Shown in pieces: positions 7,728 through 15,752 of a stretch of 64,000 nt of DNA (the first letter of the stretch is position 1; each line of letters starts with the position of its first letter). The translations under genes were made by a program, and so were the position numbers. The stretch is from Cohnella zeiphila (GTDB lineage Bacteria; Bacillota; Bacilli; Paenibacillales; Paenibacillaceae): positions 186,001-250,000 of the forward strand of contig NZ_JACJVO010000031.1 of the NCBI RefSeq assembly GCF_014212055.1, written 5' to 3'. Below the pieces are notes generated by a model that saw nothing but the letters and a program-made list of their open reading frames with translations, ran no database searches and had not been told where the DNA came from.

Positions 7728-8423
7728 TCAGGAGGAGAGATTCCGCTCGAATCGGTCCAGAATGCCATGCAGCATGGCGTGGGAATCGCGGGTGCGCGCA
7801 AGCTGTTCCCGGATGCGGTCGGCGTCCTGGATATACGGCGCTGCTTGCAATTCCCCCGACCACCGGTTCAGCATCGTCTCGATGCAGGACGGCGTCGACT
7901 CCAGGTGGAACTGAGTACCGAGCACGTTCGGACCGTACGCGAACGCCTGATTCCGGCAAGCTTCCGAATAGGCGAGCCGCTCCGCGCCGGGCGGCAAGTC
8001 GAACGCATCCCCGTGCCACTGGTAAGAGTGGAAGCGATCCGGCATTCCTTCAAACAAAGGGTGGGGCTGACCGGTCCGCCGAATCGAATGGAAGCCGATC
8101 TCCTTGTGCTCATGCCGGTATACTTTGCCGCCCAGCACTTCGGCCAGCAGCTGTCCGCCGAGGCAGATGCCGAGGACGGCCTTGCCCCCGCGAACCGCCC
8201 CGAGGATAAATTTCTTCTCCTCCGCCAGCCACGGATAACGCTCTTCCTCGTAGACGCTCATCGGGCCGCCCAGCACAACCAAGAAATCGAACGGCTCCAT
8301 GTCAGATAATATTCCCCCAATGGACGGGTCGATGATCGTGCAGTCATGGCCCCTTTCCTCCGCCCAGCCCGTAACCGCGCTCTCGTCATCGAAGTCAAAA
8401 TGCTTCAGCAGCAAAACTCTCAT
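7728..8423 (-). CDS. Type 1 glutamine amidotransferase (GMP synthase-like)
   Basis: 231 residues, class I glutamine amidotransferase fold. Visible: FLVVLGGPMSVYEE, nucleophile elbow GICLGGQLLAE (Cys at about 84), HSYQWHGDAFDLP, and the catalytic His/Glu in GTQFHLES. This stand-alone type hydrolyses gamma-glutamyl or related amides, in some cases of poly-glutamylated amines; the actual substrate is unknown. The start is the ATG at 8423 after GGGGGAGA; the frame stays open 18 codons further without an RBS. Monocistronic. Confidence 0.87.
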   Translation of the reverse strand: MRVLLLKHFDFDDESAVTGWAEERGHDCTIIDPSIGGILSDMEPFDFLVVLGGPMSVYEEERYPWLAEEKKFILGAVRGGKAVLGICLGGQLLAEVLGGKVYRHEHKEIGFHSIRRTGQPHPLFEGMPDRFHSYQWHGDAFDLPPGAERLAYSEACRNQAFAYGPNVLGTQFHLESTPSCIETMLNRWSGELQAAPYIQDADRIREQLARTRDSHAMLHGILDRFERNLSS

Positions 8424-8591
8424 CGTTCTCCCCCCGGTCGCTCGCCCTTCCGATGCTGCGTCAAGTATGATCGTCATTTTAGTCTCGATCCGATTTTATG
8501 TCAATAAACCTTACGCACTCTCGTTCTATGCAGCTCAAATTTAGAAGTGCTATACTGATTGCGATTCTTTCCGCCACGGAGGAGCTCTACG

Positions 8592-9335
8592 ATGATCTCA
8601 CCCCCTAACGGCTATTCGCGCAACGAAGCGATCCTGCTCGTCGACGACGAGGAAGGTCTGCTGGTCATGCTGGAAAATCTCCTTCGTCAGGAAGGATTCG
8701 CCCGCATTACGAAGGCCGGTTCCGCCGCCGAAGCGCTCCAGGCCGCGCGGACGGCGAGCTTCGATATGATCGTGCTCGATGTCATGCTCCCGGACCGGGA
8801 CGGCTTCTCGCTGTGCGCCGAGCTGCGGCAAACCGTGCGCGCCCCCATTCTGTTCCTGACCGCCCGCTCCAGCGATCTGGATAAGCTGAGAGGCTTGCAC
8901 CTGGGCGGCGACGACTACGTCACGAAGCCGTTCAATCCGATGGAAGTGGTCGCCCGCATCCAGGCCCACCTGAGAAGAAGCTCCGTCTACGCGGCGGCGG
9001 ATATCCGCGGGCCCGAGCCCGAGGAAGTTTACTCCTACGAAGTTTTTACGGTGAACCGTACGACCGGGCAATTGATCGTGAACGGAACGGAGATCCCTTG
9101 CCCGGCCAAGGAGCTGGAGCTGCTGCTCTACTTCTGCAAGCATCCGAACCGGGTGTTTACCGCCCAGCAGCTCTATGAGCAAGTATGGGGCTCCATGATC
9201 GAGGGCGACGAGAAAACGGTGGTCATCCATATCTCCAGGCTGCGCAAGAAGCTGGAGGCCGACCCGTCCGACCCCAAAGTCATCGTCACGCTAAGAGGCA
9301 TCGGGTACAAATTCGTTCCGCCGCGGGGAGGCTGA
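8592..9335 (+). CDS. OmpR/PhoB-family response regulator
   Basis: 247 residues. Receiver domain at residues about 12-125: acidic pair DDEE, phosphoacceptor Asp in IVLDVMLPDRDG, Thr in LFLTA, Lys in YVTKPF. C-terminal winged helix at residues about 150-245 ending GIGYKFVPP. RBS GGAGGAGC precedes the ATG at 8592; a possible -10 TATACT lies near 8551. Four bases separate it from the histidine kinase, so the pair is an operon. The likely target is the direct-repeat promoter before 10478. Confidence 0.93.
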   Translation: MISPPNGYSRNEAILLVDDEEGLLVMLENLLRQEGFARITKAGSAAEALQAARTASFDMIVLDVMLPDRDGFSLCAELRQTVRAPILFLTARSSDLDKLRGLHLGGDDYVTKPFNPMEVVARIQAHLRRSSVYAAADIRGPEPEEVYSYEVFTVNRTTGQLIVNGTEIPCPAKELELLLYFCKHPNRVFTAQQLYEQVWGSMIEGDEKTVVIHISRLRKKLEADPSDPKVIVTLRGIGYKFVPPRGG

Positions 9336-9339
9336 GCCG

Positions 9340-10401
9340 ATGAACTTCATGGTGCGCGTCGCGCTTCAGCTGCTGGCGGCCGCCGTCCTCTTCGCTCTGT
9401 GCGTCCAGGCCGTCGCGATCGGAGCGGTATGGCTCATCTGGCCGGGGGCGGCGACGGACGAGCAGGGATTGGGGAGCTTTCAGATTTTCACGCTCGTCCT
9501 ATGCGCCGTTCTCTTCCTGCTGACGCTGCTTCTGATCGGCTGGTACTTGGGGAAGCCGGTCTACCTTGTCATGGTCTGGATCCGGCGTCTGGCCGGCGGG
9601 AACTACGAATCTCCCTTGCGCTGGGATCCGATCACCCGGAAAAACGGATCGCTGAAGATTCCATACGCGGTATACAAAGAATTGTTCGAGCATCTTCGGA
9701 TGCTGGCAAGTACGCTTCAACAAAACGAGAAAGAGCTGCGGCAAGCGGAACAAACGAAGCAAGAATGGATCCAAGGCATCTCCCACGATCTGAAAACGCC
9801 GCTCGCCTACATCGCCGGCTACTCCGCCATGCTGACCAACGGGCAATATCGGTGGAGCGAAGCGGAGCGGCAGCAGTTCCTGTCCGTCATTCACCAGAAG
9901 GCGACCCATCTGCAGGAATTGGTTCAGGATCTGAACGAGACGATGGAAGGGCAAATTCCGCTTCGAAAAGAAGCGGCGGACTTGGCCGAGCTTACGCGCC
10001 GAACGGTGGCGGATATCGGCAGCGCGCCTTGGGCGGAAGGCTACTCGTTCTCCATGGAGTCGGAGCCGGCATCGGTTCCGTTCGTCGGCGATCCGAAGCT
10101 GCTGACGAGAGCGATTCGCAACCTGCTCGTCAACGCGGTCGTCCACAACCCGGAAGGAACCGGGATCGCGGTCCGTCTCTCGCTTCTTCCCGATCGGACG
10201 GCGGAGATCCGCATCGAAGACGACGGGATCGGATTCGCCGAGCCCCGGTCCTCAAGCGGCGAGTCCCCGGCCGAGCGCCCGGGGCTGGGCCTGTCGATCG
10301 CGAGACAGCTCGTCGAAGCCCATGGCGGGACCTTTAGCATCTTCAGCAAGCCGGGCGAAGGAACCTCTCTGTCGATCAGGCTGCCGCTAGCGCAAAGTTA
10401 G
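9340..10401 (+). CDS. Sensor histidine kinase (HisKA type)
   Basis: 353 residues. Two N-terminal membrane helices (about 5-30 and 48-70) with a very short extracytoplasmic loop, typical of intramembrane-sensing kinases; HAMP-like linker; HisKA with phosphoacceptor His in WIQGISHDLKTPLAYIAGY; HATPase domain with N box NLLVNAVVHNP, G1 box EDDGIGFAE and G2 box GLGLSIARQL. Cognate kinase of the response regulator just upstream. The short sensor loop and the membrane-protein genes downstream suggest envelope stress or an antibiotic peptide as signal (inference). Confidence 0.93.
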   Translation: MNFMVRVALQLLAAAVLFALCVQAVAIGAVWLIWPGAATDEQGLGSFQIFTLVLCAVLFLLTLLLIGWYLGKPVYLVMVWIRRLAGGNYESPLRWDPITRKNGSLKIPYAVYKELFEHLRMLASTLQQNEKELRQAEQTKQEWIQGISHDLKTPLAYIAGYSAMLTNGQYRWSEAERQQFLSVIHQKATHLQELVQDLNETMEGQIPLRKEAADLAELTRRTVADIGSAPWAEGYSFSMESEPASVPFVGDPKLLTRAIRNLLVNAVVHNPEGTGIAVRLSLLPDRTAEIRIEDDGIGFAEPRSSSGESPAERPGLGLSIARQLVEAHGGTFSIFSKPGEGTSLSIRLPLAQS

Positions 10402-10418
10402 GATCGTGTTGAGCTTCC

Positions 10419-10451
10419 GTTTACCTCCTGTTTACCTCATCCGCTTATACT
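10419..10451 (+). promoter_or_regulatory. Direct-repeat response-regulator site and -10 box
   Basis: Two exact copies of GTTTACCTC (10419-10427 and 10430-10438), 11 bases start to start, sit over the -35 position of a promoter whose -10 is TATACT (10446-10451). An 11-base period is the usual spacing for tandem OmpR/PhoB-type winged-helix dimers. The -35 hexamer is poor, as expected for an activated promoter. Confidence 0.7.
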
Positions 10452-10477
10452 GAGGGCAACGAGGACAGAGGAGGTGA

Positions 10478-10978
10478 ATGGACATGATTCGGTTTGCATC
10501 CGCGAAATGGGGCTATGCCGCCTCGATCGCTCTCCTCCCTTACGCCATCCTCAAAACCTTATGGGCGAACGGGTTCGCCGTTCTGGCCACCTCGGCCGGC
10601 ATCCGGGAGCTTCATGCTTCCATGATGGCAAACGGCGACCCCGTCAGCCGCTTCCTGTACCTTTACGGCGTCGACCCGACCGCCCTGCTCGCGCTGATCG
10701 CTTCCCTTCTTGCGCTTGCGCTGGTCCGGAATTGGGGACGCAGGCTCCCGCTCTGGCTGCTGCTTCTGCCCGCCGGCTTGGGCGGGCTTGGCTTCCTCTT
10801 CGTCTGCCTCGTCACTTCGTACCGGCTGCTGGCCGGCGACATCCGGATGTCCGACAGCCCGGAGTTCAGCCCTTGGGTGCTGCTCCCGGTGTACGGAGGC
10901 TTTCTGGCGTGGGGAGTGACGATCTGCATGGCGGCTTTGTCTTACGGCATCCGCAGGAGCCTTGCCGCCCGGGCGTGA
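10478..10978 (+). CDS. Four-helix membrane protein under two-component control
   Basis: 166 residues, four predicted membrane helices (about 12-35, 68-85, 92-118, 133-155) with short loops. No enzyme motif seen. RBS GAGGAGGTGA leads to ATG 10478 (ATG 10484 also possible). First of three membrane-protein genes downstream of the two-component operon and behind the direct-repeat promoter. The family is not recognised with certainty. Confidence 0.75.
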   Translation: MDMIRFASAKWGYAASIALLPYAILKTLWANGFAVLATSAGIRELHASMMANGDPVSRFLYLYGVDPTALLALIASLLALALVRNWGRRLPLWLLLLPAGLGGLGFLFVCLVTSYRLLAGDIRMSDSPEFSPWVLLPVYGGFLAWGVTICMAALSYGIRRSLAARA

Positions 10979-11048
10979 CTGCGAAACGCACAATGGTTAG
11001 AATCGAGCTTTCATGTGAATTATTTCACAAAAAAGGAGGTTCTTTAGC

Positions 11049-11672
11049 ATGAGCCAACGAAATCATTCCTTCGCGGATTTTCCCCGGATTTCGGCATGGC
11101 CTGTCTACGCCGGATGCGCGTGGGCGCTCCTGTATGCCGTGCTGATCCGGTTCTATCAGGCAGCGGGAGGAACGATCGGCCTCCCGGGGACGATCCACGA
11201 CCCCGACGCCTTCCGCCAAGCCAGCTATAACGCGGGCGTCGCCATCACGGTGTGCGCGTTCATTCTGCTGGCCCTCGCGAACCCCGGGCGCCGGGCTCTC
11301 TTCCCGCGAATTCCTTGGATCGGCAGAAGGCGGGTTCAACGGTTCGCGCTGCTTGCCCCCACCTTGTTTTTCAGCTGTATTTTGCTTGCCCACGGGGTCG
11401 CCGGAATGCTCCGGAATGTTTTATTCCTGACAGGCTCCATCTCCATCGACCTTCCGCTGTTCGATACCGTTAACCTGCGTCTGTTCTCTCTGTGGGATCT
11501 TCTCGTTTACGAACTGTGGTTTTTGATCATGGGAGTGCTGTCGGGTCTGGCTGCCGCGCATTACGCGCAATCTTCCGGCGTCTCCCCTTCCGCGATTCGC
11601 GTGGGCGCACTCCTTTATTCGCTCGTTTCCTTGCTGGCTTCGGCGCTGCTCCTCTATGCGGTGCTCGCCTGA
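11049..11672 (+). CDS. Integral membrane protein, DUF3995-like
   Basis: 207 residues with about five membrane helices. The N-terminal part (YAGCAWALLYAVLIRFYQAAGG) resembles DUF3995-type small membrane proteins, although the resemblance is weak. Excellent RBS AAAGGAGG before the ATG. It lies 70 bases after the first membrane gene, and the next gene starts within 50 bases of its stop; together they form a likely operon answering to the two-component system. Confidence 0.75.
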   Translation: MSQRNHSFADFPRISAWPVYAGCAWALLYAVLIRFYQAAGGTIGLPGTIHDPDAFRQASYNAGVAITVCAFILLALANPGRRALFPRIPWIGRRRVQRFALLAPTLFFSCILLAHGVAGMLRNVLFLTGSISIDLPLFDTVNLRLFSLWDLLVYELWFLIMGVLSGLAAAHYAQSSGVSPSAIRVGALLYSLVSLLASALLLYAVLA

Positions 11673-11719
11673 TGCGGCCGCCCAATCTGCATGGACCGAA
11701 AGGGAGACGTGATTCCAAG

Positions 11720-12826
11720 ATGACTGGCATCGGTACAGAAAATGTTGAAGCGGACACGACGGCAGCGCAGAGGATCGCCCCGCTTCGCTTTTGGAAACGC
11801 TGGCCCGAATGGATTCGAGATGCGGCGCTGGTCTGGACGCTCATCTATGGCACGGCAGCCTTATATTGGTCGCTGGGCGGAGCAGGTTTCCCCTTGGGCC
11901 TGGAGAACGATCCGGCGGCGGGAAGCTCGATTTTCAGCCGGGCGACCGCCTCGGCCGGCGCGCCGATCGCCGCCGTCCTCTGCTTGCTGGGGGCAATCGC
12001 TCTTCTCCTGTTCCGTCTTCGGGTACGCGGGCTCGTCCGGACGCTTCTGCTCGGCTATGCCTGGATCGCCGCGGCGACCCTCATCTTCGCCGTCCCCGAC
12101 GCCCGCGTGCTGATCGCGACCGCCTATGCCCCAATTGCCTTGGTCGCCGCTTTGATCGGCCGGCCGGTTCATTATTTGGATTCCTTCTCCTGGCCGATCG
12201 TCCATCAGTTCGTCTGCCTGGCGGGCGGTCTGCTGTGGGGAGCGGCGGTGTTGTCCTTTCAGCGGCGAACCCGGGACGCCTGCGCGTCCTGCGGACGCCG
12301 CTCCGGCGCAAGCCGCGAGACGGTGGCCGAAACGGCGGCTCGCTGGGGCCGTCGGGCGACCTATGTCGCGATTGGGTCTCCCGTCTACTACGACGCCACG
12401 CGCATCGCCTGGCTGTTCCGAATCCCGCTGGGAATCTCCCGGGAGATGCTGGACGACCTGTGGTCCACCGGAGGGGTATGGGCCGGCATGGGTCTTGCCC
12501 TCGTGTCGCTGACCGGCACCGTGTTGATGCACGGACTGATTCGGCCCTGGGGAGAGATCTTCCCTCGCTGGGTCCCCTTTTGGGCCGGCAAACGCGTTCC
12601 CCCGGCACTCGCCATCGTTCCGGCCGCGCTGGCATCCGTGATGATCGCCGTGACCGGCATCCAAGTCGCCGGTCAATTCCTGTTCGAGCCGGCTATCGTC
12701 GGCCTTGGATGGGGCGCTTCGACCCCGCTTCTGCTGCTGCCGGTCTGGGGAGTCGCTTTGGGGATCGCGACGATCGCCTATTATTACCGGCGGCGGGGCC
12801 GCTGCGAAAAGTGCGGCAGAGGGTAA
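11720..12826 (+). CDS. Polytopic membrane protein with CxxC motifs
   Basis: 368 residues, about eight or nine membrane helices. The first helices carry LIYGTAALYWSLGGAGFP, similar to DUF3995-type proteins. A cytoplasmic-looking loop near residue 195 contains CASC and the extreme C-terminus contains CEKC, two CxxC pairs that could jointly bind zinc. Start ATG 11720 has a distant GGGAGA; an in-frame ATG at 11672 overlaps the preceding stop codon (TGATG) and could be used by coupled translation. Third gene of the membrane cluster; function unknown. Confidence 0.75.
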   Translation: MTGIGTENVEADTTAAQRIAPLRFWKRWPEWIRDAALVWTLIYGTAALYWSLGGAGFPLGLENDPAAGSSIFSRATASAGAPIAAVLCLLGAIALLLFRLRVRGLVRTLLLGYAWIAAATLIFAVPDARVLIATAYAPIALVAALIGRPVHYLDSFSWPIVHQFVCLAGGLLWGAAVLSFQRRTRDACASCGRRSGASRETVAETAARWGRRATYVAIGSPVYYDATRIAWLFRIPLGISREMLDDLWSTGGVWAGMGLALVSLTGTVLMHGLIRPWGEIFPRWVPFWAGKRVPPALAIVPAALASVMIAVTGIQVAGQFLFEPAIVGLGWGASTPLLLLPVWGVALGIATIAYYYRRRGRCEKCGRG

Positions 12827-12842
12827 AGGCCCCGATCTTACT

Positions 12843-13952
12843 TTAAGCTTGCGGCCTCGCTCTCAACGAAGCGGAAGCGCGGATCCGATCAAGCAGTTCG
12901 TGTACGGTTACGGCCGTGCGGAAGTCGGGAGCCCGCCGGCCGTTCGCCGTCAGATCTTCCCGGATTGCCTCGTACATCAGCGCGACGTTCAAGATCGGCC
13001 CGGCCTGAACCTGACCGGCCAACCGGTCGTACCGGGCCGGCACCTGCAGCTCCTCGTAGCGGGCGCCGCTCCCCTTCGCAGCTTTTATCAGGAAGGAGTC
13101 AATCTGGAACATGAAGCCGCTTCTGGATTCCAGGATCAGATCTCCTTCGGTTCCGTTCACCTCCATAACGAAGCGGCCCGCATGGGAATTGCGGACATGA
13201 GCCGACAGAATGGCTCCTTCTCTGAATTTTCCGCTCACGACGACATGATCCGGCGCGGTCACCTGCACCGTCTCCCCTGTCTCCTCGATCCGGACTTCCC
13301 GAACCTCCGTCTCCAGAAGGCCCGATACCTCGGGCACCGATCCGAACAGATAAAGAAGCCCGTCCAGGAGATGACCCGCCGTAATCGTGAGGTTGTTGGC
13401 CCCATTGGCCGCATCCAGCATGTAAGATCGCGACCGCTTCAGCTCCTTCGAACGGGTCGGATAGGTCGGCAGCGAGTAATTGACGTTGAACGCCCTCACC
13501 CGTCCGATATAACCTTCGGCCAACAAGTCCCTCACGTAGGATAGCTCCGGATTGACCCGCGCCTGCAGTCCGACGAAATGGCGGATTCCTTTCTCTTCCG
13601 CCGTCTGCAGCATAAGAGCCGCTTCCGCAGTCGTCCTGCCGAGCGGAAATTCGCAATAGACATGCTTCCCGGCGGCAACCGCCATGCGGACGAGCTTCTC
13701 GTGCTCCGGGACTCTAACCGTAACCGACACGAGATCGACGTCCGGATCCGATACCAGCTCGTACGGATTGATGTAGGCGCGGGGGACCGCGAACTGTTTG
13801 GCCGTCCGATCGGCGCTTTCCTGCCGGGTCGCGGCGACCGCCATCGTGCGGAACCCCTGCAGTCCCTGCAAAGCCGGCAGGTGCGCAGCTCCTCCCCATG
13901 TTCCGTCCAGACTCGCTCCAATGACGCCTACGCCTAAGATGCCGTCTTTCAT
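12843..13952 (-). CDS. Gal80-like Gfo/Idh/MocA-family oxidoreductase
   Basis: 369 residues. N-terminal Rossmann fold (GVGVIGASLD, residues 5-14) and C-terminal Gfo/Idh sheet domain. The usual EKP motif is CEFPLG here, so the Lys that normally contacts the nicotinamide and substrate is replaced by Phe, as in the Gal80-like branch. It may still oxidise a sugar-type substrate, or act as a sensor. Start ATG 13952 follows AAGGAGAGG; longer in-frame extensions lack an RBS. Divergent from the HxlR gene, with palindromes between them. Confidence 0.88.
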   Translation of the reverse strand: MKDGILGVGVIGASLDGTWGGAAHLPALQGLQGFRTMAVAATRQESADRTAKQFAVPRAYINPYELVSDPDVDLVSVTVRVPEHEKLVRMAVAAGKHVYCEFPLGRTTAEAALMLQTAEEKGIRHFVGLQARVNPELSYVRDLLAEGYIGRVRAFNVNYSLPTYPTRSKELKRSRSYMLDAANGANNLTITAGHLLDGLLYLFGSVPEVSGLLETEVREVRIEETGETVQVTAPDHVVVSGKFREGAILSAHVRNSHAGRFVMEVNGTEGDLILESRSGFMFQIDSFLIKAAKGSGARYEELQVPARYDRLAGQVQAGPILNVALMYEAIREDLTANGRRAPDFRTAVTVHELLDRIRASASLRARPQA

Positions 13953-14017
13953 CCGAATCCTCTCCTTCTCGCGTTTCTGCCGTTTTCCGAACCTCGACAT
14001 CATGATAATCCGAATAT

Positions 14018-14057
14018 TACAATGGTTGTAGAAGGCACTTTTCGGTTCGTACGAACC
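14018..14057. promoter_or_regulatory. Two palindromes between Gfo/Idh and HxlR genes
   Basis: TACAATGGTTGTA (14018-14030) is a 5-3-5 inverted repeat and GGTTCGTACGAACC (14044-14057) a perfect 14-base palindrome. Both lie in the 130-base divergent intergenic region. HxlR regulators usually bind such sites next to their own gene and the divergent oxidoreductase. Confidence 0.55.
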
Positions 14058-14082
14058 CGGCGGTGCGTAGGAGGAGATGGCT

Positions 14083-14475
14083 ATGGCGAAGCGGGACCCG
14101 ATCATCACCCTTGAGGAATGCTCCTATCGAAAAATTTTGGACATCGTCTCCAGCAAGTGGGCCGTCCTCGTCATGGCCGTTCTCTCCGGCGGAACCAAGC
14201 GATACGGCGAGCTGCGAAGGCGGATTGCCGACATCTCCCAGAAGATGCTGACGCAAACGCTCAAGCAGCTCGAAAGGGACGGATTGGTCGAGCGCAACGC
14301 CATCCCGTCCGTGCCCCCGACCGTCGAATATTCTCTGACTCCGCTCGGCCAAACGCTGATCCCCCATTTTGCCCAGATGAGGCAATGGGCGAACGAATAT
14401 TACGATTCCGTCGAACGGGCGAGAATGGACTATGACCGGAAAGCCGAGAACCCGGCTGCAGGCGAACAGAGGTAA
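14083..14475 (+). CDS. HxlR-family transcriptional regulator
   Basis: 130 residues. Winged helix of the HxlR type: Cys in LEECSYRKILDIVSSKWAV (first helix), GTKRYGELRRRIADISQKMLTQTLKQLERDG (recognition region) and PTVEYSLTPLGQTL (wing and dimer helix). The single Cys near the N-terminus is the redox- or aldehyde-sensing position in several family members. RBS TAGGAGGAG favours ATG 14083 over ATG 14077. This is the only intact HxlR of three in the window. Confidence 0.9.
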   Translation: MAKRDPIITLEECSYRKILDIVSSKWAVLVMAVLSGGTKRYGELRRRIADISQKMLTQTLKQLERDGLVERNAIPSVPPTVEYSLTPLGQTLIPHFAQMRQWANEYYDSVERARMDYDRKAENPAAGEQR

Positions 14476-14510
14476 GTACGATTCTGGCGAACGCTTCTGG
14501 AGGCATCTCA

Positions 14511-15059
14511 ATGAACCGGCACCTGTTCGACACCTTCCTGTTCTTGACTCGGCGGCTCAACGAAGACTTGGGGATCATTCCGCTGCTGTACGGCTCCTTG
14601 GGGCTGGAGGCGATAACGGATGCGGAGCTGTTCCCGCTGGATATCGACTTGCTGATCCCAGAGGTGCATCTGACTGACGGCTGGAGCGAGTTGGAACGGA
14701 GAATGGCAAGCTACGGCTACGGGCTCGTCGACCTGCATGAGCATGAATTTGCGAACGGCCGCACCAAGGCGGCCTTCGCCCGATTAGAGGAGCTGGAGAC
14801 GTTCGCCGGTATCCGGCCGGACGCCTTGGAGACCGTAAACCGCGAGGGAGCCCTGTTTCGGCAGCTCAAGCTGGAACAGTTTCTGCGCGTCTATCGAAGA
14901 TCGTCTCAGGACGGCTACCGCAGCACGAAAAAAAGCGGCAAAGACGCCGGCAAAATCCGGCTAATCGAAGACCTGTTGCAGCGTAATTATGGGAGATTGA
15001 CTTGCCATGAAACTCCGAACTTATCGACGACCCAACCAAACTTCCTGCTGAACGAATAA
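14511..15059 (+). CDS. Nucleotidyltransferase-fold protein
   Basis: 182 residues. LLYGSLGLE followed 20 residues later by LDIDLLIP has the GS...DxD layout of the DNA polymerase beta-like nucleotidyltransferase fold, and the rest is mostly helical. RBS TGGAGG before the ATG; 35 bases after hxlR, so probably cotranscribed. The last 24 residues (from about 158) overlap the convergent VOC gene by 73 bases and look unrelated to the rest, so the original stop may have been lost. Substrate unknown. Confidence 0.72.
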   Translation: MNRHLFDTFLFLTRRLNEDLGIIPLLYGSLGLEAITDAELFPLDIDLLIPEVHLTDGWSELERRMASYGYGLVDLHEHEFANGRTKAAFARLEELETFAGIRPDALETVNREGALFRQLKLEQFLRVYRRSSQDGYRSTKKSGKDAGKIRLIEDLLQRNYGRLTCHETPNLSTTQPNFLLNE

Positions 15060-15379
15060 TCAGCTAAAGGCATGAGGACAGCTCCGCCTTCGGATAATTG
15101 TTTATAAAGACGGTCAATCTCTTCTTCCGTATCGGTTGTAATAAAAAGAGAAAACGAAGGGGTAAAAGTAAAATTATGCTTCACGTTGCTATCGATACAC
15201 ATATATTCCCGGCCCTTTAACGTAAAGGTGGCCTGAAACACGCTTCCCTCATCGCCCGCTTCATTTGCTCCATAACGGGAGATGCTCGTAATCTCCGAAT
15301 CCTCGATGACGGAGGTGTAATAATTCATCGCCTCCTCCGCTTTTCCTTGAAACATTAAGAACGGCGTAACCTTTTCCAT
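14987..15379 (-). CDS. VOC/PhnB-like (glyoxalase-fold) protein
   Basis: 130 residues: VTPFLMFQGKAEEAMNYYTSV at the start, a central sheet with FTLKGREYMCIDS, and the C-terminal FGWVVDKFGVSWQVNL signature of the PhnB-type VOC branch. Third gene on the minus strand after an SRPBCC gene and an ArsR gene (43-base gap), a grouping often seen for ligand-responsive detoxification. The 3' end overlaps the convergent nucleotidyltransferase-like gene by 73 bases. Confidence 0.87.
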   Translation of the reverse strand: MEKVTPFLMFQGKAEEAMNYYTSVIEDSEITSISRYGANEAGDEGSVFQATFTLKGREYMCIDSNVKHNFTFTPSFSLFITTDTEEEIDRLYKQLSEGGAVLMPLADYSFSRKFGWVVDKFGVSWQVNLP

Positions 15380-15422
15380 AACGATTCACTCCTTTTTCTT
15401 TTTTCTGAAGGCCGACGAGCCT

Positions 15423-15752
15423 TCAATCTTTCCGCGTCTTCTTGCCCCTCGCGATCTCGGTTTCGAGCGCGCCGAGCTTCGGTTCCCAGAAGGAGCGAAA
15501 ACGATCGAGCCAATCGTCGACCTCCTGCAGCAACCTGGCGTCCAACGAATAGATTCGACGCTGCTTATCGATCTTTACGTTGGCGAAACCGCTGTCCCGC
15601 AGAACCCGAAGATGCTGCGAAACAGCGGCTTGGGTGATGCCGAACTCTTGTTGGATGTCCTCGACAATATCGCCCGAGCGCCGCTCGCCCTCGGCGAGCA
15701 GCTCCAGGATGCGGCGCCGTACCGGGTCGCCAAGTACGTCGAAGGCGTTCAT
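15423..15752 (-). CDS. ArsR-family transcriptional regulator
   Basis: 109 residues: winged helix with DPVRRRILELLAEGERRSGDIV, QAAVSQHLRVLRDSGFA (recognition helix) and a C-terminal helix. No metal-binding CxC, so a non-metal sensor of the type usually paired with SRPBCC proteins. Its start overlaps the stop of the SRPBCC gene by 4 bases (ATGA), a sign of coupled translation. Probably acts on the inverted repeat upstream of that gene. Confidence 0.9.
   Translation of the reverse strand: MNAFDVLGDPVRRRILELLAEGERRSGDIVEDIQQEFGITQAAVSQHLRVLRDSGFANVKIDKQRRIYSLDARLLQEVDDWLDRFRSFWEPKLGALETEIARGKKTRKD

Noticed and set aside
8424..8591. A gene in the divergent gap between the amidotransferase-like gene and the response regulator.
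   Set aside because: Only a possible promoter (-10 TATACT near 8551) is visible; no frame with an RBS.
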